64,000 nucleotides of DNA, taken from NCBI GenBank assembly GCA_963422465.1, contig OY730173.1, forward strand, positions 3,286,001 through 3,350,000, read 5' to 3'. Positions 14,131-25,216 of the stretch are shown here, in pieces (within the stretch, counting starts at the first letter, position 1; the number at the start of each line of letters is the position of its first letter). The DNA comes from Lichina pygmaea (Eukaryota; Ascomycota; Lichinomycetes; Lichinales; Lichinaceae). A program made the translations under genes and the position numbers. The notes under the pieces were generated by a model. That model was not told the origin of the DNA, searched no databases, and saw only the letters and a list, made by a program, of their open reading frames with translations.

Positions 14131-14970
14131 TCACCTCCCAAGGCCAACTCGTCGAAATAGCGCACCCCGACCTATACCTCCACCGACACCACGCACGTCT
14201 GGTTTCATCCGTAGCTCCCTGAAGGCAGAGGTAATACCTTTGCGCATTGTTGAAGCCATCCGCTGAACATCGTCCATGCTGAATAGCAGTGGTTGCTGGG
14301 GGTCTTCGTTGGGACGCTTCGAGGGATGATGTTCCATACTGAGTACCATATCCCAACTCTCATCCGGGAATACAACCTCTTTCTTCCAGCCTTGAATATG
14401 TTTACACTTCTTGGCGGCGACATTCCATTCCTTTGCTGTGACTGTCATGTAATCAGGGTCCTCCCCGGGTGCCTTGAATAGTGTTGGTCATCTCAGTCTA
14501 GACATTCCTGAAAGCAGAAGCATCAGGTGGGGAACGACAGAGACAATTACCTTGATATCGTCGACAAGATGGGCATACATGCACTGCGCTAGCTCAGCGT
14601 TCTTGTTCACGGTCCATATGGCAGTCCGATATGCGGAGCTAAGGTTGCGACCTGTTGCTGGAGGAGTTTTCGCCCGGCCCGCCGATGCTGACTTCTTGGT
14701 GTTCTGTTTTTGACTCTTCTGGAGGTTGTTCTTTCCATCTTGACGGTTCTGACCTCTTCTGTCGAGTTTCGATTTCAATCCAAATGCTGCGGTAGCAAGG
14801 CTTGGTGTACTCCCAGCACGCAATAGACCATAAGCGCTTTCGTCAGGGCTCCGCGAATCAGGCTGCCGCTGTCCTTCTTGTTCCTGTTGTTGTTGTTGTT
14901 GTGGAAATCCCACCGCTGATCGTGTTAAACAAAGGGCAACGATCGCAGACAGGAGTGGGAGCAGATGCAT
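14131..14970 (-). CDS. Predicted secreted protein, unknown function
   Basis: Not recognised. Two exons (14970-14551 and 14472-14131) joined across a 78-bp GTAATT...TTCAAG intron give about 253 residues. The N-terminus MHLLPLLSAIVALCLTRSAVG is a clear signal peptide with likely cleavage near residue 20. It is followed by a Gln run (FPQQQQQQEQEGQRQ) and a basic, polar stretch (KLDRRGQNRQDGKNNLQKSQ). The conserved-looking part is RNLSSAYRTAIWTVNKNAEL...MYAHLVDDIK, continuing APGEDPDYMTVTAKEWNVAAK after the intron. It ends in a Gly/Arg-rich tail. Only about two cysteines remain after the signal peptide, so this is not a classical cysteine-rich effector. The exon junction is inferred from frame. 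Confidence 0.6.
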
Positions 14971-15237
14971 GGTGTCAAGACCGTAGTCAGCTGTCAGTTG
15001 TCTCCTGGCCAGTCGATTGCCCTGCCGTACGGTGCCACAAAGAGGCGGCGAGGAACGTCATGGCGATCTTATACCTCCATGGGAACAGCAGTCATGTTTC
15101 TGCCAACGTAGGGAGCCGCTAGCAGGCTTGAAGGGAGATCTTCCGCGGCAGTGCCAAGGCCCGGACGCGAGTACGAAGGTAGAGCACGTCAGCACAGTTG
15201 CGAATCCGTGGTATTAGCACGAGCTATGTAGTATATC
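14971..15237. other. Upstream region of the secreted-protein gene
   Basis: No gene seen; presumed promoter for the gene read leftward. Confidence 0.4.
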
Positions 15238-15785
15238 CGGACAATTAAGGGTGGACCCCGGCCACCCCTCCACGACGCTGAGGTGGCGGCTGGAACCCAG
15301 GCGAAATGCCACCCAACAAGGCCATGCTCCGGCTGCACGACGACTTACCGAAGGCGCAAAGCAGCCTTCTCACGCTGATCAGGACAGGCAAGATCAGCCT
15401 GGCTGCGTTCCCACACAGGCGCCGGGTCCCCGGTTTCGAGTCGCTAGCCTGAAGCTGCGGGTGGCAACGGGAGACTGCGAAAGACGTGATCCTTGACTGC
15501 CCCCGCTTCACTAGGGAGCGTCAGCGCCAGTACTGACTTCCAGGTGCTGACGACTAACCCCCGGGCAGCAGCCGCCCTCACAGCGTGGTTCCTCCAGCTC
15601 AACATCCTCCGCCAGTTCTGGTGGGCCCTAGATCAGCTCTAGTCTGGCTGCTCTCAGCCACTTTCATTATGCTACAGCATCTCGGCAGGGGGGCACCAGC
15701 GCAGGGGCCGCAGACGGGAGTTTTTGTCCGAAAGTCGAATCTGGAGGTTTCCTTACCAGATATCTAGCTAGCTTTCGGACAATTA
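15238..15785 (+). mobile_element. Degenerate, 5'-truncated GC-rich LINE fragment, possible 10-bp duplication
   Basis: From about 15290 a broken frame encodes the terminal LINE block: KAMLRLHDDLPKAQSSLLTLI, RTGKISLAAF, a C-x-C tail with in-frame TGA codons, then after a frameshift AALTAWFLQLNILRQFWWALDQL. The same order is seen in the fragment at 53603-54382 (RTGEIGLAAF, LTAWILRQGILPQFSWAQ). The 10-mer CGGACAATTA occurs at 15238-15247 and 15776-15785 and may be the target-site duplication. The downstream part shares CTACAGCATCTCG with the other GC-rich copy. Confidence 0.7.
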
Positions 15786-17056
15786 CTCCGATGCCCCCCT
15801 ATATGCTACTTCCGTACTCCGTACGTTACGTACCCCCCTCTTACTCCCATGCCCCCCTCGCTTAGTTCGGTACATAGACCCTGCTGGGCCACACGTGCCA
15901 CACCACAAAAAGTGAGGTATTTCTTCAGGCGAAATGAGTCAGGTGTGTCATAGCTCTTGACAGCATCACGCAGCAAGTATTATTCGGCCAGAGTTTCTCG
16001 GAGCTACTGTAGGTCTGATGGTCAGCTATACAGTAGTATGATGGAATCTTGATGTTCATCCTTCAAGTGACTTTTCTTGAGGTGTAGAGACCCTGTGGTT
16101 GTCCGAGGCGTGTCGGTCAGGGGGCTGATAGCTCCAAAGTCTGGGACTACTTATCTTTTGGCGGGGCTATCGCTATTCTCAAAGTACTACCGGTAGCTGT
16201 AAGCGAGGGGGCCCTGGAAGTAAGAGGGGCGCCCCGAAGTAGAAATCTGCATAATGAGGGGTACGGTACGGAACGTACTCCGTATGTAACGTAGTGATTG
16301 TCCGAGCCGTATGAATAGGGACGAGAACATTTCGACTTCTTTGGGCTCGAGATACCTCGTGCCCTCGTACCCGGGCTGGAGGGGCGGCAACTGGATCCAG
16401 GTCCCAGTCTAGTCTACAGTTGTCTCAGGTCCTCAGAACGTATCTCAATTACCCGCACGTGTATGGACAGTGCCGGTGAGATCTGCTCACAACTACTTTG
16501 TCAGTACTCCTCGATAAGTCGTCAAAAGAAACTACTAACTTCGCTGGGCGTGCCTGTGCGTCACCCATATTGAGCCGCGGGTGGGACGTGCCTTATCGCG
16601 ATTTCAGGCTGCATACGATCATCATACTGCTGCTGCCACGACAGTGTGATGCAAAGGGTCAGCAAAAGGAACCCAGGGCGACATTGATACTAGAAGCTGG
16701 ATCGAAGGCCCAACTCAGCACCCCCACTTCTGCAGTGCGAGAAGCTGCCAACAGCCGACAATAGTCGAGCTGACCCATCTTCAAGGTGATTGGTAGGTGC
16801 TCTATTGGGACTCTGGCGCAGCGAGGCCTCATTAATTCTCGAATAGCCCTCAGCGCCCAGGCGAGTTCTGAACGGCTTCGTCCAACTTCACGTCGCATCT
16901 GACATCCTGCCCTCGACGAACGAACCGCCAGCCTCCATCGGCGTCAGCGGTTCTGTTACCATCTTCGATGGCATTGCCGCCCATCGCTACCGAGAAGCAA
17001 CCTGCCAGAAGGTCCCCAGAGCACCCAACATTAACAGGACGACCCTCGAAGCGGCC
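15786..17056. other. Intergenic, about 1.3 kb
   Basis: No gene supported. GTACG-rich palindromic clusters lie at about 15808-15833 (CCGTACTCCGTACGTTACGT) and 16258-16295. The last few hundred bases are the promoter of the gene at 17057; in-frame upstream ATGs exist but show no conservation that I recognise. Confidence 0.4.
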
Positions 17057-18661
17057 ATGTCCGCATCACAGCCGGTCGTCATCTCGGCACGAGCGAGCGT
17101 CAGAGATGGCAAGTTCAGGCCGACCGCAGCGCCAGGAAGGGACGGCGGCGACCTGGGTCGCGCCTGCAGCGACATGCACCGACTGGACGCCATCCCTCCG
17201 GCCGTCGCTGCGCTGCTGGCGGTGACCTCGATCCCGCTACCAAAGTTGTCGCCGACGCGGAGATGTCGACAGAATGGCGGCGAACGACGGGGACAACCGC
17301 CGTCGAGAACCTCCATCCTCGACGAGAAGGTTCCTGGAGACGTGAGGCGCCTTCAGCTGTCGCCGGCCCGCGCTCCTCTCGATATTTTGCTGTCTCCGAC
17401 AGCTGGGATCGACCTGCAGGCGGCACTCAGGGTAGCTGTAAACGAGGCTCGCTCGACGCTGCCGCTGTCGCCGTCTGGGTCGTCCTTGAGATCTGTTTCC
17501 CTCGATTCTGTGCCCTCGCTGGATATGGACGTCACGTCGCAGCTGTCGGCCGGCAGCCCGCTCTCGCCAGCCTCTGCACCGAACCTTCCCAGAAGGACGC
17601 CCCCAGCGAGCAAGAACAGGGCGGTCTCGTCCCCGTCGGTAGAGGATTGCCGGTCCGACCACCCGCTTCAGAGACGGGCCTCGCTCGATCTCGAAGATCA
17701 AACCATAAATTCCCCTGGCCGCTCCACGCAGCTGGGTCCAGCAACGGAAGAAAGTTCGACGTCATCTCGACCAACTTCGTCGTCGGGCCTCAAGTCGAAC
17801 TTGACGGCGTCGCTACGCGTCCTTCGCTCGGCAGCCCGGTCCTTTGGCAATCTCACGGCCAGCTCGAGCGCCATCAGCATCATCCAGGCGGAAGACTTCC
17901 TGACACGGTCGATCCTGTCCATTTCGCCGCAGTTCACCGACGAGCGTCGACCACCGCCCTCGGGTCCTGGCGACGACGTGCCGACGGCGGCCCAACGTCG
18001 CTATTACAATCCTCCCGGTCCGGCCTCGACCTTGACCTTTGAGGACCGGTATCTGTCCGGCTGCCCCGGGCCTCGCCATCTTCATATCACGACTTTGCGG
18101 GACTCAGATCCCTGCAGCGCTGCCATCCAGCTTCAGACATACAAGGTTTCTCGGAACTACGATCTCCCAAGCCCTTCCTCTCCGGCGTCGAGGACATCAT
18201 CGAGTCCGTTCCGGTCGACGGCTGAAGGTACCGCCTCCGACAGGCCGTTGCGGTTTCCGAGGTGGTCGTGGATGCAGGAAGCGGCGAGCGCTCGCGTGAA
18301 CACGGCACCTGTTGTCCGGAGCCGTGAACCCCGCGAGAACGGCGATTTCCTCCGGGTCATCGTCTTGGAGATGAATATGCGGCGTGCAGGCAAACTGTCC
18401 GACACCGCACCTGGGAAGGCTCGGTTCGTCTTGCCACCGCGGAGGCAAGGTAGGATGGCCTCTCTGGACGGCAGCTCAACAGGGAGGGGTGCTGGTCCAC
18501 CGCCGCCGACTGTAATTCGAAACGGTGGAGACGGCGCTCGAGCGTCGACTACGGGACGCGAGGCACCGGGCTTGCAGGATCCAGCTAATGAGAGGAAGGC
18601 TCCCAACGGTGACAGGCCCAGATATGTCGCCCGAAGATGGGCGGGGACTGGACTTTGTTAG
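17057..18661 (+). CDS. Conserved Ser/Pro-rich protein of unknown function
   Basis: A single-exon frame of 534 residues starting MSASQPVVISARASVRDG. Most of it is Ser/Pro/Arg-rich and probably disordered, with many SP and RS sites (LSPSGSSLRSVSLDSVPS). Two more ordered parts stand out: SIIQAEDFLTRSILSISPQFTDE at about residues 275-297, and FLRVIVLEMNMRRAGKL at about 425-441, followed by KARFVLPPRR and a terminal PRYVARRW. I recall the LRVIVLEMNMRR-type motif from conserved hypothetical proteins of Pezizomycotina, but no function can be assigned. The start is the first ATG of the strongly GC-rich coding stretch. Confidence 0.7.
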   Translation: MSASQPVVISARASVRDGKFRPTAAPGRDGGDLGRACSDMHRLDAIPPAVAALLAVTSIPLPKLSPTRRCRQNGGERRGQPPSRTSILDEKVPGDVRRLQLSPARAPLDILLSPTAGIDLQAALRVAVNEARSTLPLSPSGSSLRSVSLDSVPSLDMDVTSQLSAGSPLSPASAPNLPRRTPPASKNRAVSSPSVEDCRSDHPLQRRASLDLEDQTINSPGRSTQLGPATEESSTSSRPTSSSGLKSNLTASLRVLRSAARSFGNLTASSSAISIIQAEDFLTRSILSISPQFTDERRPPPSGPGDDVPTAAQRRYYNPPGPASTLTFEDRYLSGCPGPRHLHITTLRDSDPCSAAIQLQTYKVSRNYDLPSPSSPASRTSSSPFRSTAEGTASDRPLRFPRWSWMQEAASARVNTAPVVRSREPRENGDFLRVIVLEMNMRRAGKLSDTAPGKARFVLPPRRQGRMASLDGSSTGRGAGPPPPTVIRNGGDGARASTTGREAPGLQDPANERKAPNGDRPRYVARRWAGTGLC

Positions 18662-18926
18662 AGCTCACCGTCTCCTGCGGCGGGCGTGCGGGGCTAGTAC
18701 AGTACGTAGACTAGTACCTCGTATGCCAGCTCTTTGGTTTGTCAGCATCTACGAATTCAGCACCCGCGAAGCCCGCAAGTTGAAAGTAGCGAAATCTTAT
18801 CGATAAGACGCTCCTTGCCGCTTGCGAAACAGATTCGCGACGCGTCACGGGCCCATGGCCTTTGGAACCTTGCGTCTCGAAACAAAGACCCCTAGAACAC
18901 CTCTTTGCAAGGCTAAGAATCACAGC

Positions 18927-21141
18927 ATGCAGCCCTATCAAAATTCCACGCGCCGTTCCTCTTCACAGGAGACAGATTCGTTCATTCAGACAACTGATGC
19001 TTTCCAACAGAGTGTTCGGCGGGCACACCGGTAGTACATCCTATCAACATCAGACACGACCACCCGCAGCCCTGCCGCTGTCATCATCGTCAAGTCTCCG
19101 TCAGCAGGATGCAGCTCTGCAAGGAGCCAGTCTAGCCTTTGGCAGGATAGCAAAGTCACCGGCCTCAACAGTCAATACCTACAGTGGGCCAAAGGGTGCT
19201 CTGGTGGCCGCGACCAGAGTCGGGGTCAGCAGACCAAGCCCCAGCAAGGATGGCAGGACACATGATCCGAATGGGTCACGCAACAGCCAACCTCCCAGGA
19301 CAGACATGAACTACGATCCCCTTCTGGCAGCACAGCACTCCGTGATCCGGGACCGGAAAAGGAGGGCCGCTCCAGATTCCTCCAAGCGGGCCAGCCTGGA
19401 AGGAGGGGTTTCATCTTCAAATGTGGCCGCTAACATAGCTACGAATCGACACTCATATTGTGAAGCTGGCAGCTCTGTTACCGGACGGACACCAGCAAGC
19501 CTGAGGTCCGACACCGGCCCAGCGCGGAGTACAAGACCCAGTCAGCCAGTGCCTGCAACTAGTAGACTTTCCATGGCGTCAGGTCGGGATCCAGGCGAGG
19601 CCACTCCTGGACCACGATCTGCAGATGGCAGGACCGCTATGGCCGGCACCAAAACAGTCGAGACTATGCGGCCCCCGTCAACGGCTGCGCTCGTTGGCCT
19701 GTTCGAGAGCAATAGCACCCCGGTCAAGAGGGCAGATGCAACAAATAACTCTCTTCCAAAGTTAGTGTCGTCGTCACCGACGATCCTGTCGCCGAAGCCA
19801 TTACGAAGAATATCGTCGACTGCTTTGGGCATCGATGCGAGCCCGGAACTCGAGAAACACTTCGAATACAAGGACAAAGACCTGCCCCATACAATACACA
19901 CGGACCGCAGACCGTCTTTGCGGGCTTCAGATGTCACCCGGCCCGTCGAACGAGGCCATCTACCGCAAGACATGGAAGGAAGCTATGCACGAGATCTCGA
20001 ATCACTTGGCGAAAGGAGAACCTCGACGACCGTCGACCACACGAATCTTGACACCAAAGCTGCGATTGAAAAGAGGAAGGCGCCTCCTCCACCGCCGCCA
20101 GCAAGGAACCGAGACAGTTCTAGTAAACCGCGCTCTGTTCCGCAAGGAGCGGCTGAGAACGTCGCTGTTGGCACACGACCGCGTATCTCTGTGCCTTCTT
20201 CGTCGACAAAGGCGTGTGCCATTGAGGAGACTAAACACCAGACGACCTCCAAAACCGGAGGAGGGCTACAAGGCCTCTCCCCTTCTCTCCAGTCGAGCTC
20301 AAGGGCTAGTTTTGACCACTCCGCCAGCGCACGGTCAACGCCATCGAGGATGTTTCTGGCGTCTACGTCTACGGGTAACGAAGGCGCATCTCGATCGTCC
20401 GCTCGAGGCGCGTTGAACTACTTGACCGAAGACGGACTTGCCAATGCCATAGTCGCCTCGTCATTGGCCTCGTCGCGCGCTCCATCGCCGGCAAAATCCG
20501 AGGACCCATCGCTGTCGAGGAGGCACTCGAGGTCTCATGTCTCTTCCCATCACCATCATCACCATCATCATCACCAGCGCGGCACGCCGAGTTTGACTTC
20601 ACGCACACCCAGCCCGGTGAAAGGCTTGCGTCAGACGATGCGCAAGCCATTGACCTCGGACGACGACGACGACGAAACGAAACCACGCAGGAACAGGGCG
20701 AAGTCTCTGCTCGGCAGACATCCCAACAAACACCACGAAGGCTCTCGCAAGCGTTGGCGCGACAAGATCACCGAGCGCGAGCGCAAGCGGTACGAAGGGG
20801 TGTGGGCCGCCAACAAGGGCGTGTACGTGCAACGGACGAGCATCGTCTCGCGGCCGCGGCGGCCGCGGCAAACGGCATCCCTTGCCGCCGAGACGAGCGT
20901 GCTCAACCTCGTCGTGCGTGACATCTGGTCCCGCAGCCGACTGGGGCCGGAGGCGCTGGAGGAGGTGTGGGATCTCGTGGACCGCAAGGGGATCGGCGTG
21001 CTCGACCGCGAGGAGTTTGTCGTGGGCATGTGGTTGATCGACCAGCGTCTCAAGGGGCGCAAGCTGCCCATCAAGGTGTCGATGAGCGTGTGGGACAGTG
21101 CGCGAGCGATGGGGGGAATCAAGATTCCCAACAGCCCTTGA
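18927..21141 (+). CDS. irs4: EH-domain protein, Irs4/Tax4 family
   Basis: Irs4/Tax4 proteins bind and activate the 5-phosphatase Inp51 and influence PI(4,5)P2, autophagy and rDNA silencing (known for yeast). The C-terminus from about residue 640 is the EH domain: an invariant TERERKRYEGVWAANKGVY lead-in, VRDIWSRSRLGPEALEEVW, then EF-hand-like LVDRKGIGVLDREEFVVGMW and LIDQRLKGRKLP. The rest is disordered, with a proline run (APPPPPPARN) and a His9 tract near 20550. I prefer the start MQPYQNSTRRSSSQ at 18927 with an intron 19031-19094 (GTAGTA...GTCAAG), joining in phase to LRQQDAALQGASLAF. An unspliced start at 18862 is also open, but its first 60 residues look like a shadow frame. Confidence 0.82.
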
Positions 21142-21214
21142 AGCGAACCTCGCTCTCAGGAGAACCATATTCTACGAAATAACCGTCTAGAATTCGTTCT
21201 AGGCTGGCGGCAGT

Positions 21215-22233
21215 TCAGTCTCTCCGCGCGCACGAAGCCTGCGAGCTCAGATTCGCCATGGCTCTAGCGAACGTGTACAGCGGATAGAACGCTCCACCGT
21301 ACTCGACGTCGTACCTGGAATATAAAAAAAATACATAGTGTCAGTCGACGTTTTCGGTCCCCCATTTTCTTATCTGCAAAACACCCACCAATAGTTCACA
21401 GCGCAACAGAAGCCTTGTGATGAGCACGATTGCGAGACTTGGTGATACCTGCACGAGATTGGGTCAGTCACCCTATCATGTGGAGATTTTCGTGTTTGGC
21501 GGCTTTCCGCCCAGGGCAGAAGGCGAGAATCTCACCAGAATGCTGGCAAATATAACAGATCCCCCTCGTCGAGGGTCACCTGCAGCGTCGTCCCGTGGTG
21601 CACAGCTCCTCTCTCTTCTCCTCCCCCTTCTGCTGCTGGTGCTACTCGCGCCCCTCCCTCTGCCCTCCGCGGCCCATCTCTAAGATCGACCGTCGGAAAC
21701 GGGACCGTCTCAGGCGGATCATCCTCACGAATCTCAAAGCCACGCTCCGTACGCACGTAGCGCGCCGCAGGCAGACTCTGTTCGCCGACGCAGACCATCT
21801 CGAGGGAGGGCCGCAGCAGGAAATGTTTGCGTCCGACCACCTGGCAGTAGATGTTCTCGTACGGGTCCTTGTGCAGCGCCGTCACGCTCCTCGAGTTGCC
21901 GATCCACAGGTTGATCGCGTCCGGCGCTTTCCCCAGCGCGATGCGCGCCCATGGAATGTCTGCGGGTATGTCTCCTCGTAGGGCGGCGTACTCGGACCGG
22001 AGGTTGTCGTTTTCTGGGTTGTCGGGGTTGTGGTCAGATGTGGTCAGGTCAGATCAGGTCAGACTAGCAGAAAGTGCTTGAATGGGGAGAACTATGTCAA
22101 TGAGCATTGCCCCCTGGGCTATCTTCAGTTGTTTTATGGGAGATGGCACGTACGACTCTGTGCATACTCAACCTGCTCGTACTGAGCAACCTGATCATGC
22201 CGCTCAAGCACAGCACCACCATCAAGCAACGCC

Positions 22234-22274
<41 letters not shown>

Positions 22275-23351
22275 CTGCTCGTGCTCGTGCTCCTGCTGGT
22301 GCTGGGTGTCATGCTCCTGCTGCTGGTTCTCCTGCACCACAAGATCCGCGAGAAACTCATCAAAAGGGCGGTGCACCTCGAGGGGCTTCACAAAGAACCG
22401 TTTACCGTCAGACGCGCGGGTGGCAACTGAGTCGGCGTTGCTGTACGTGTTTCAATGGTCCTTTGGATGAATACGTCAACAGTCCTTTCCATGAGTACGT
22501 CAATGGCTCTAGTATCACAGTTTTGATGATTTGAGTGGGGGTTTGTCCCTGGATTGAAGGGTGCGGGCTGGAGGTTGTGGGGAAAGGGGCTGCGGTGGCT
22601 GTCTGGAGTTGGGGTTTGATATTGCGATTGGACGGGGTTTGAAGGATCGAAGAGTTGGATATTATATGTTGATGTTGAAAAAGAGCAGATAGATACTTGG
22701 TGGAGGAAAATTTTGCAGGTGCCTCTTGCAGAAAGATATGCGAGTCGTGAAAGAGAGACGGCTAAGAACATATCCCAATGTCCAAGTGCGGTGCATCTGC
22801 ACATTCTCCTCTCGCCGCCCTCGAAAGAAGCTGAGTGGGTATAAACTGTTTTATGGAGGCGAGCATGTGAAGAATAGGACGCACCCAAAGGGCGTGACAG
22901 CCACCTCCACTTCCTGCGATCCCATCTTCTCCTTGAGATAAGAGGCATTCCACAGCTTCAAAGCCGGCCAGTCTGATATATCTCCTCCCGCTCGTGCTTG
23001 TCCGACTTCAGGACCTAGAGATCCTCCAGCATCAGACATGTCTCCATCGAAAAGCTCAGTTTGCTCTAGACCCGCTGACGTTCTTCTGTCTGTCGTTGTT
23101 CCAGCCGGGGCTACTCTAGCGGCTTATCCGGTGACTGCTCTCTTACCTCCGTCCACGGCGGCTCCTGAGACTCTTCCAAACCTTCTTCCAGATCTTCGTA
23201 CAACAAAAGGTCTGTTTTTAGCCACGTAGCGCATGAATTCCAAGGGACTGGGTTCTTCATATAGTTCGTCGACGCTAGCCGGGTTGAGATCGTTGTATGT
23301 CTCCAGTAAATCCTGGGTTGCGGAGTGGAGATCCGCAAAGAGAGATGCCAT
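21215..23351 (-). CDS. JMJD7-like JmjC 2-oxoglutarate oxygenase
   Basis: Fe(II)/2-oxoglutarate hydroxylase of the JMJD7 class; the human enzyme hydroxylates lysines in DRG GTPases. Six exons can be followed: MASLFADLHSATQDLLETYN...FMRYVAKNRPFVVR; DWPALKLWNASYLKEKMG...EVAVTPFG; NADSVATRAS-DGKRFFVKPLEVHRPFDEFL; NDNLRSEYAALRG-DIPADIPWARIALGKAPDAI...LLYLPAFW; YHQVSQSCSSQGFCCAVNYW; YDVEYGGAFYPLYTF...ARRD. Iron ligands: HKD in TALHKDPYENIYC and the His of WYHQVSQ. An expanded Glu-His repeat (about 22 residues, encoded by a CTCGTG hexamer repeat at about 22220-22320) interrupts the domain. The intron between TPFG and NADS is about 430 bp, long for this genome. The exon 1/2 junction is the least certain. 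Confidence 0.85.
22220..22325. repeat. CTCGTG hexanucleotide repeat inside the JmjC gene
   Basis: A run of CTCGTG/CTCCTG units; on the coding (minus) strand it encodes alternating Glu-His. It is an in-frame, length-variable type of repeat. Confidence 0.9.
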
Positions 23352-25102
23352 GGGTGTCTGCGAGAGTTGGACCTGGTGGATGGGCGTAGAAACTCGGTCA
23401 AATTGGCACGGTGGTGGACAAAAGCTGGTGTGGAAGATGCCGTCTCACGGGGAGTGCGAGAACGGCCTTGGTAGCTGTTTGGTGGAGTCGGCTCTACAAC
23501 GCTGTCCTCATTGTTCAGTTCAATTAAATTCTTTCTAGCAGCGTTTTACAATGGCAAGGCTGGTTGTAACTACCGCAAGCTACGGTACCGCAGCACTGTG
23601 GGCTCGACTGCACGCTAAAGTTCCAATACATACCGGTACCCTGCGGTACAGCATGCGTCCTACATCAAAGACGCTATCTCCATCCCCTCCTCCTGCCTCT
23701 CGCCCTCGTCGTTGTCGCACTATAGTATTGGCGTCCGAAGAAGCTTGTTCATCTCAGGTGTGCACCTCCATGTCAGGCTGTTAGCGCCGCTACCGTAGCT
23801 TTCCTACTGTGTCTCTCAGGAGCGTATCGTGACACATACGTACTTGGGAGCTTGAATCAACTTGTTTCCGCTCGGTTCATGTGCTACATGCGTGACGACA
23901 GGATTTCCTACGAGCAGTTTGAGTCTGTCGCGAGTACTTTGTGGGCTCAGGTCAACGGCGATGATGCAGCAACTTACTACTGTTCATAAGCCTGCAGTAG
24001 TAAGAGAATGCTTGTCAATCTTCAGTGAGCTTGTTAAACCTATGCATGGACCGTATGAGAAGTCCAGTCTTCGTCAGCCCGCTGTTGGCCGAGATAGCAT
24101 TTGAGACAAGTCCGCTCATCCTTGCGGTCAGCTTCCAATCCATCTTCGGAGGAGGACACTGAGGTACTGAAGGGTGGCCATCTATTCTTGGATCCCATTA
24201 AGAATGCAGCTTGCCACTCAGCCCGGCTTCTCGTGCAAGTTCCTGATTCCCCCAGTTGGAAGGACAAAGCTCTACCTGCACAGCCAAGGCTCAGATACGT
24301 TATCCGGTGGAGAGAGCTGCGGTTTGAACCTAAAGTGACGACGACCAACAGCGATCTGCGACGAAGCCATGGAGGCCGTTGGGGGTGTACGGACGTTCTG
24401 GATGCCAAAACAGCGACCAGGAGAGCCGGGCGAGCTGCCATAGGCGAAGTCGCAAGCCAGGATTGGTGATGAAGCATTGCATTGTATCACTGGACACATC
24501 CCTTCTTGTTTGTTTCTGTCCTGATGCTCTTAAGACTGCCCGCTCAGGTCATAGTGCGGAGTGTCAACATTGCCTTGCACTTCCGCTGCGCCCTAAATCG
24601 ATGAGCCACGATGGATCATTCTACTTATATCGTCTCTATAAGCGTACTCCAGAGTAGCTATACTGAATATTGTTCAACAATTCGTCCCCGGAGCTTAGCC
24701 ACGATAAGATTCAAAGCAACAAACTCTCTGTGAAAACCCTGCTACGGCCTTTGGTCATCTGTCATGACGGGGAAGAGGTTGACACTGATCGAGTTTGCAA
24801 AATATCTTCCCAAACACATCAAATGCCAGCAATAGCTTTGTGAAGAAGCATCCGCTGATCTACTTTGTAGCAGAGTCTATACACTCCACTATAAACCTCT
24901 TTCCACACTTCAGCTGTGACACGTACGAGAGGTCGCTATCCTCTTTGGGGGAGCGGAGTTATGTCATTTACTCATATCAATTGTTCATGTTGCTCGTCGC
25001 GGTCGGGATTGAGAAACTCCAGGCTCGAGCCTGAATCTCTTCCTGCAAAAGCCAAACTCCAAACTCCGTGACTCGAGATAGAATGGAACAGGACGAGATC
25101 TG

Positions 25103-25158
<56 letters not shown>

Positions 25159-25216
25159 TAAAGACCGCAGATTCCAAGTTGGAGGTGCCCGTGCTGGTCG
25201 GCCTCTACGACACCCA
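23352..25216. other. Intergenic, about 1.9 kb
   Basis: Between the JmjC promoter and the NLR 3' end. Opposed open frames at about 24040-24480 show no domain. A (GA)n microsatellite of about 50 bp at 25107-25156 lies in the NLR 3' flank. Confidence 0.5.
25107..25156. repeat. (GA)n microsatellite
   Basis: A nearly pure GA dinucleotide tract, interrupted once by AAAG. It lies in the 3' flank of the NLR gene, where the transcript would carry a pyrimidine (CU)n tract. Confidence 0.95.

Noticed and set aside
24040-24477. Opposed 145- and 122-codon frames
   Set aside because: Mutual shadows without recognisable motifs or plausible splicing; I cannot choose either.
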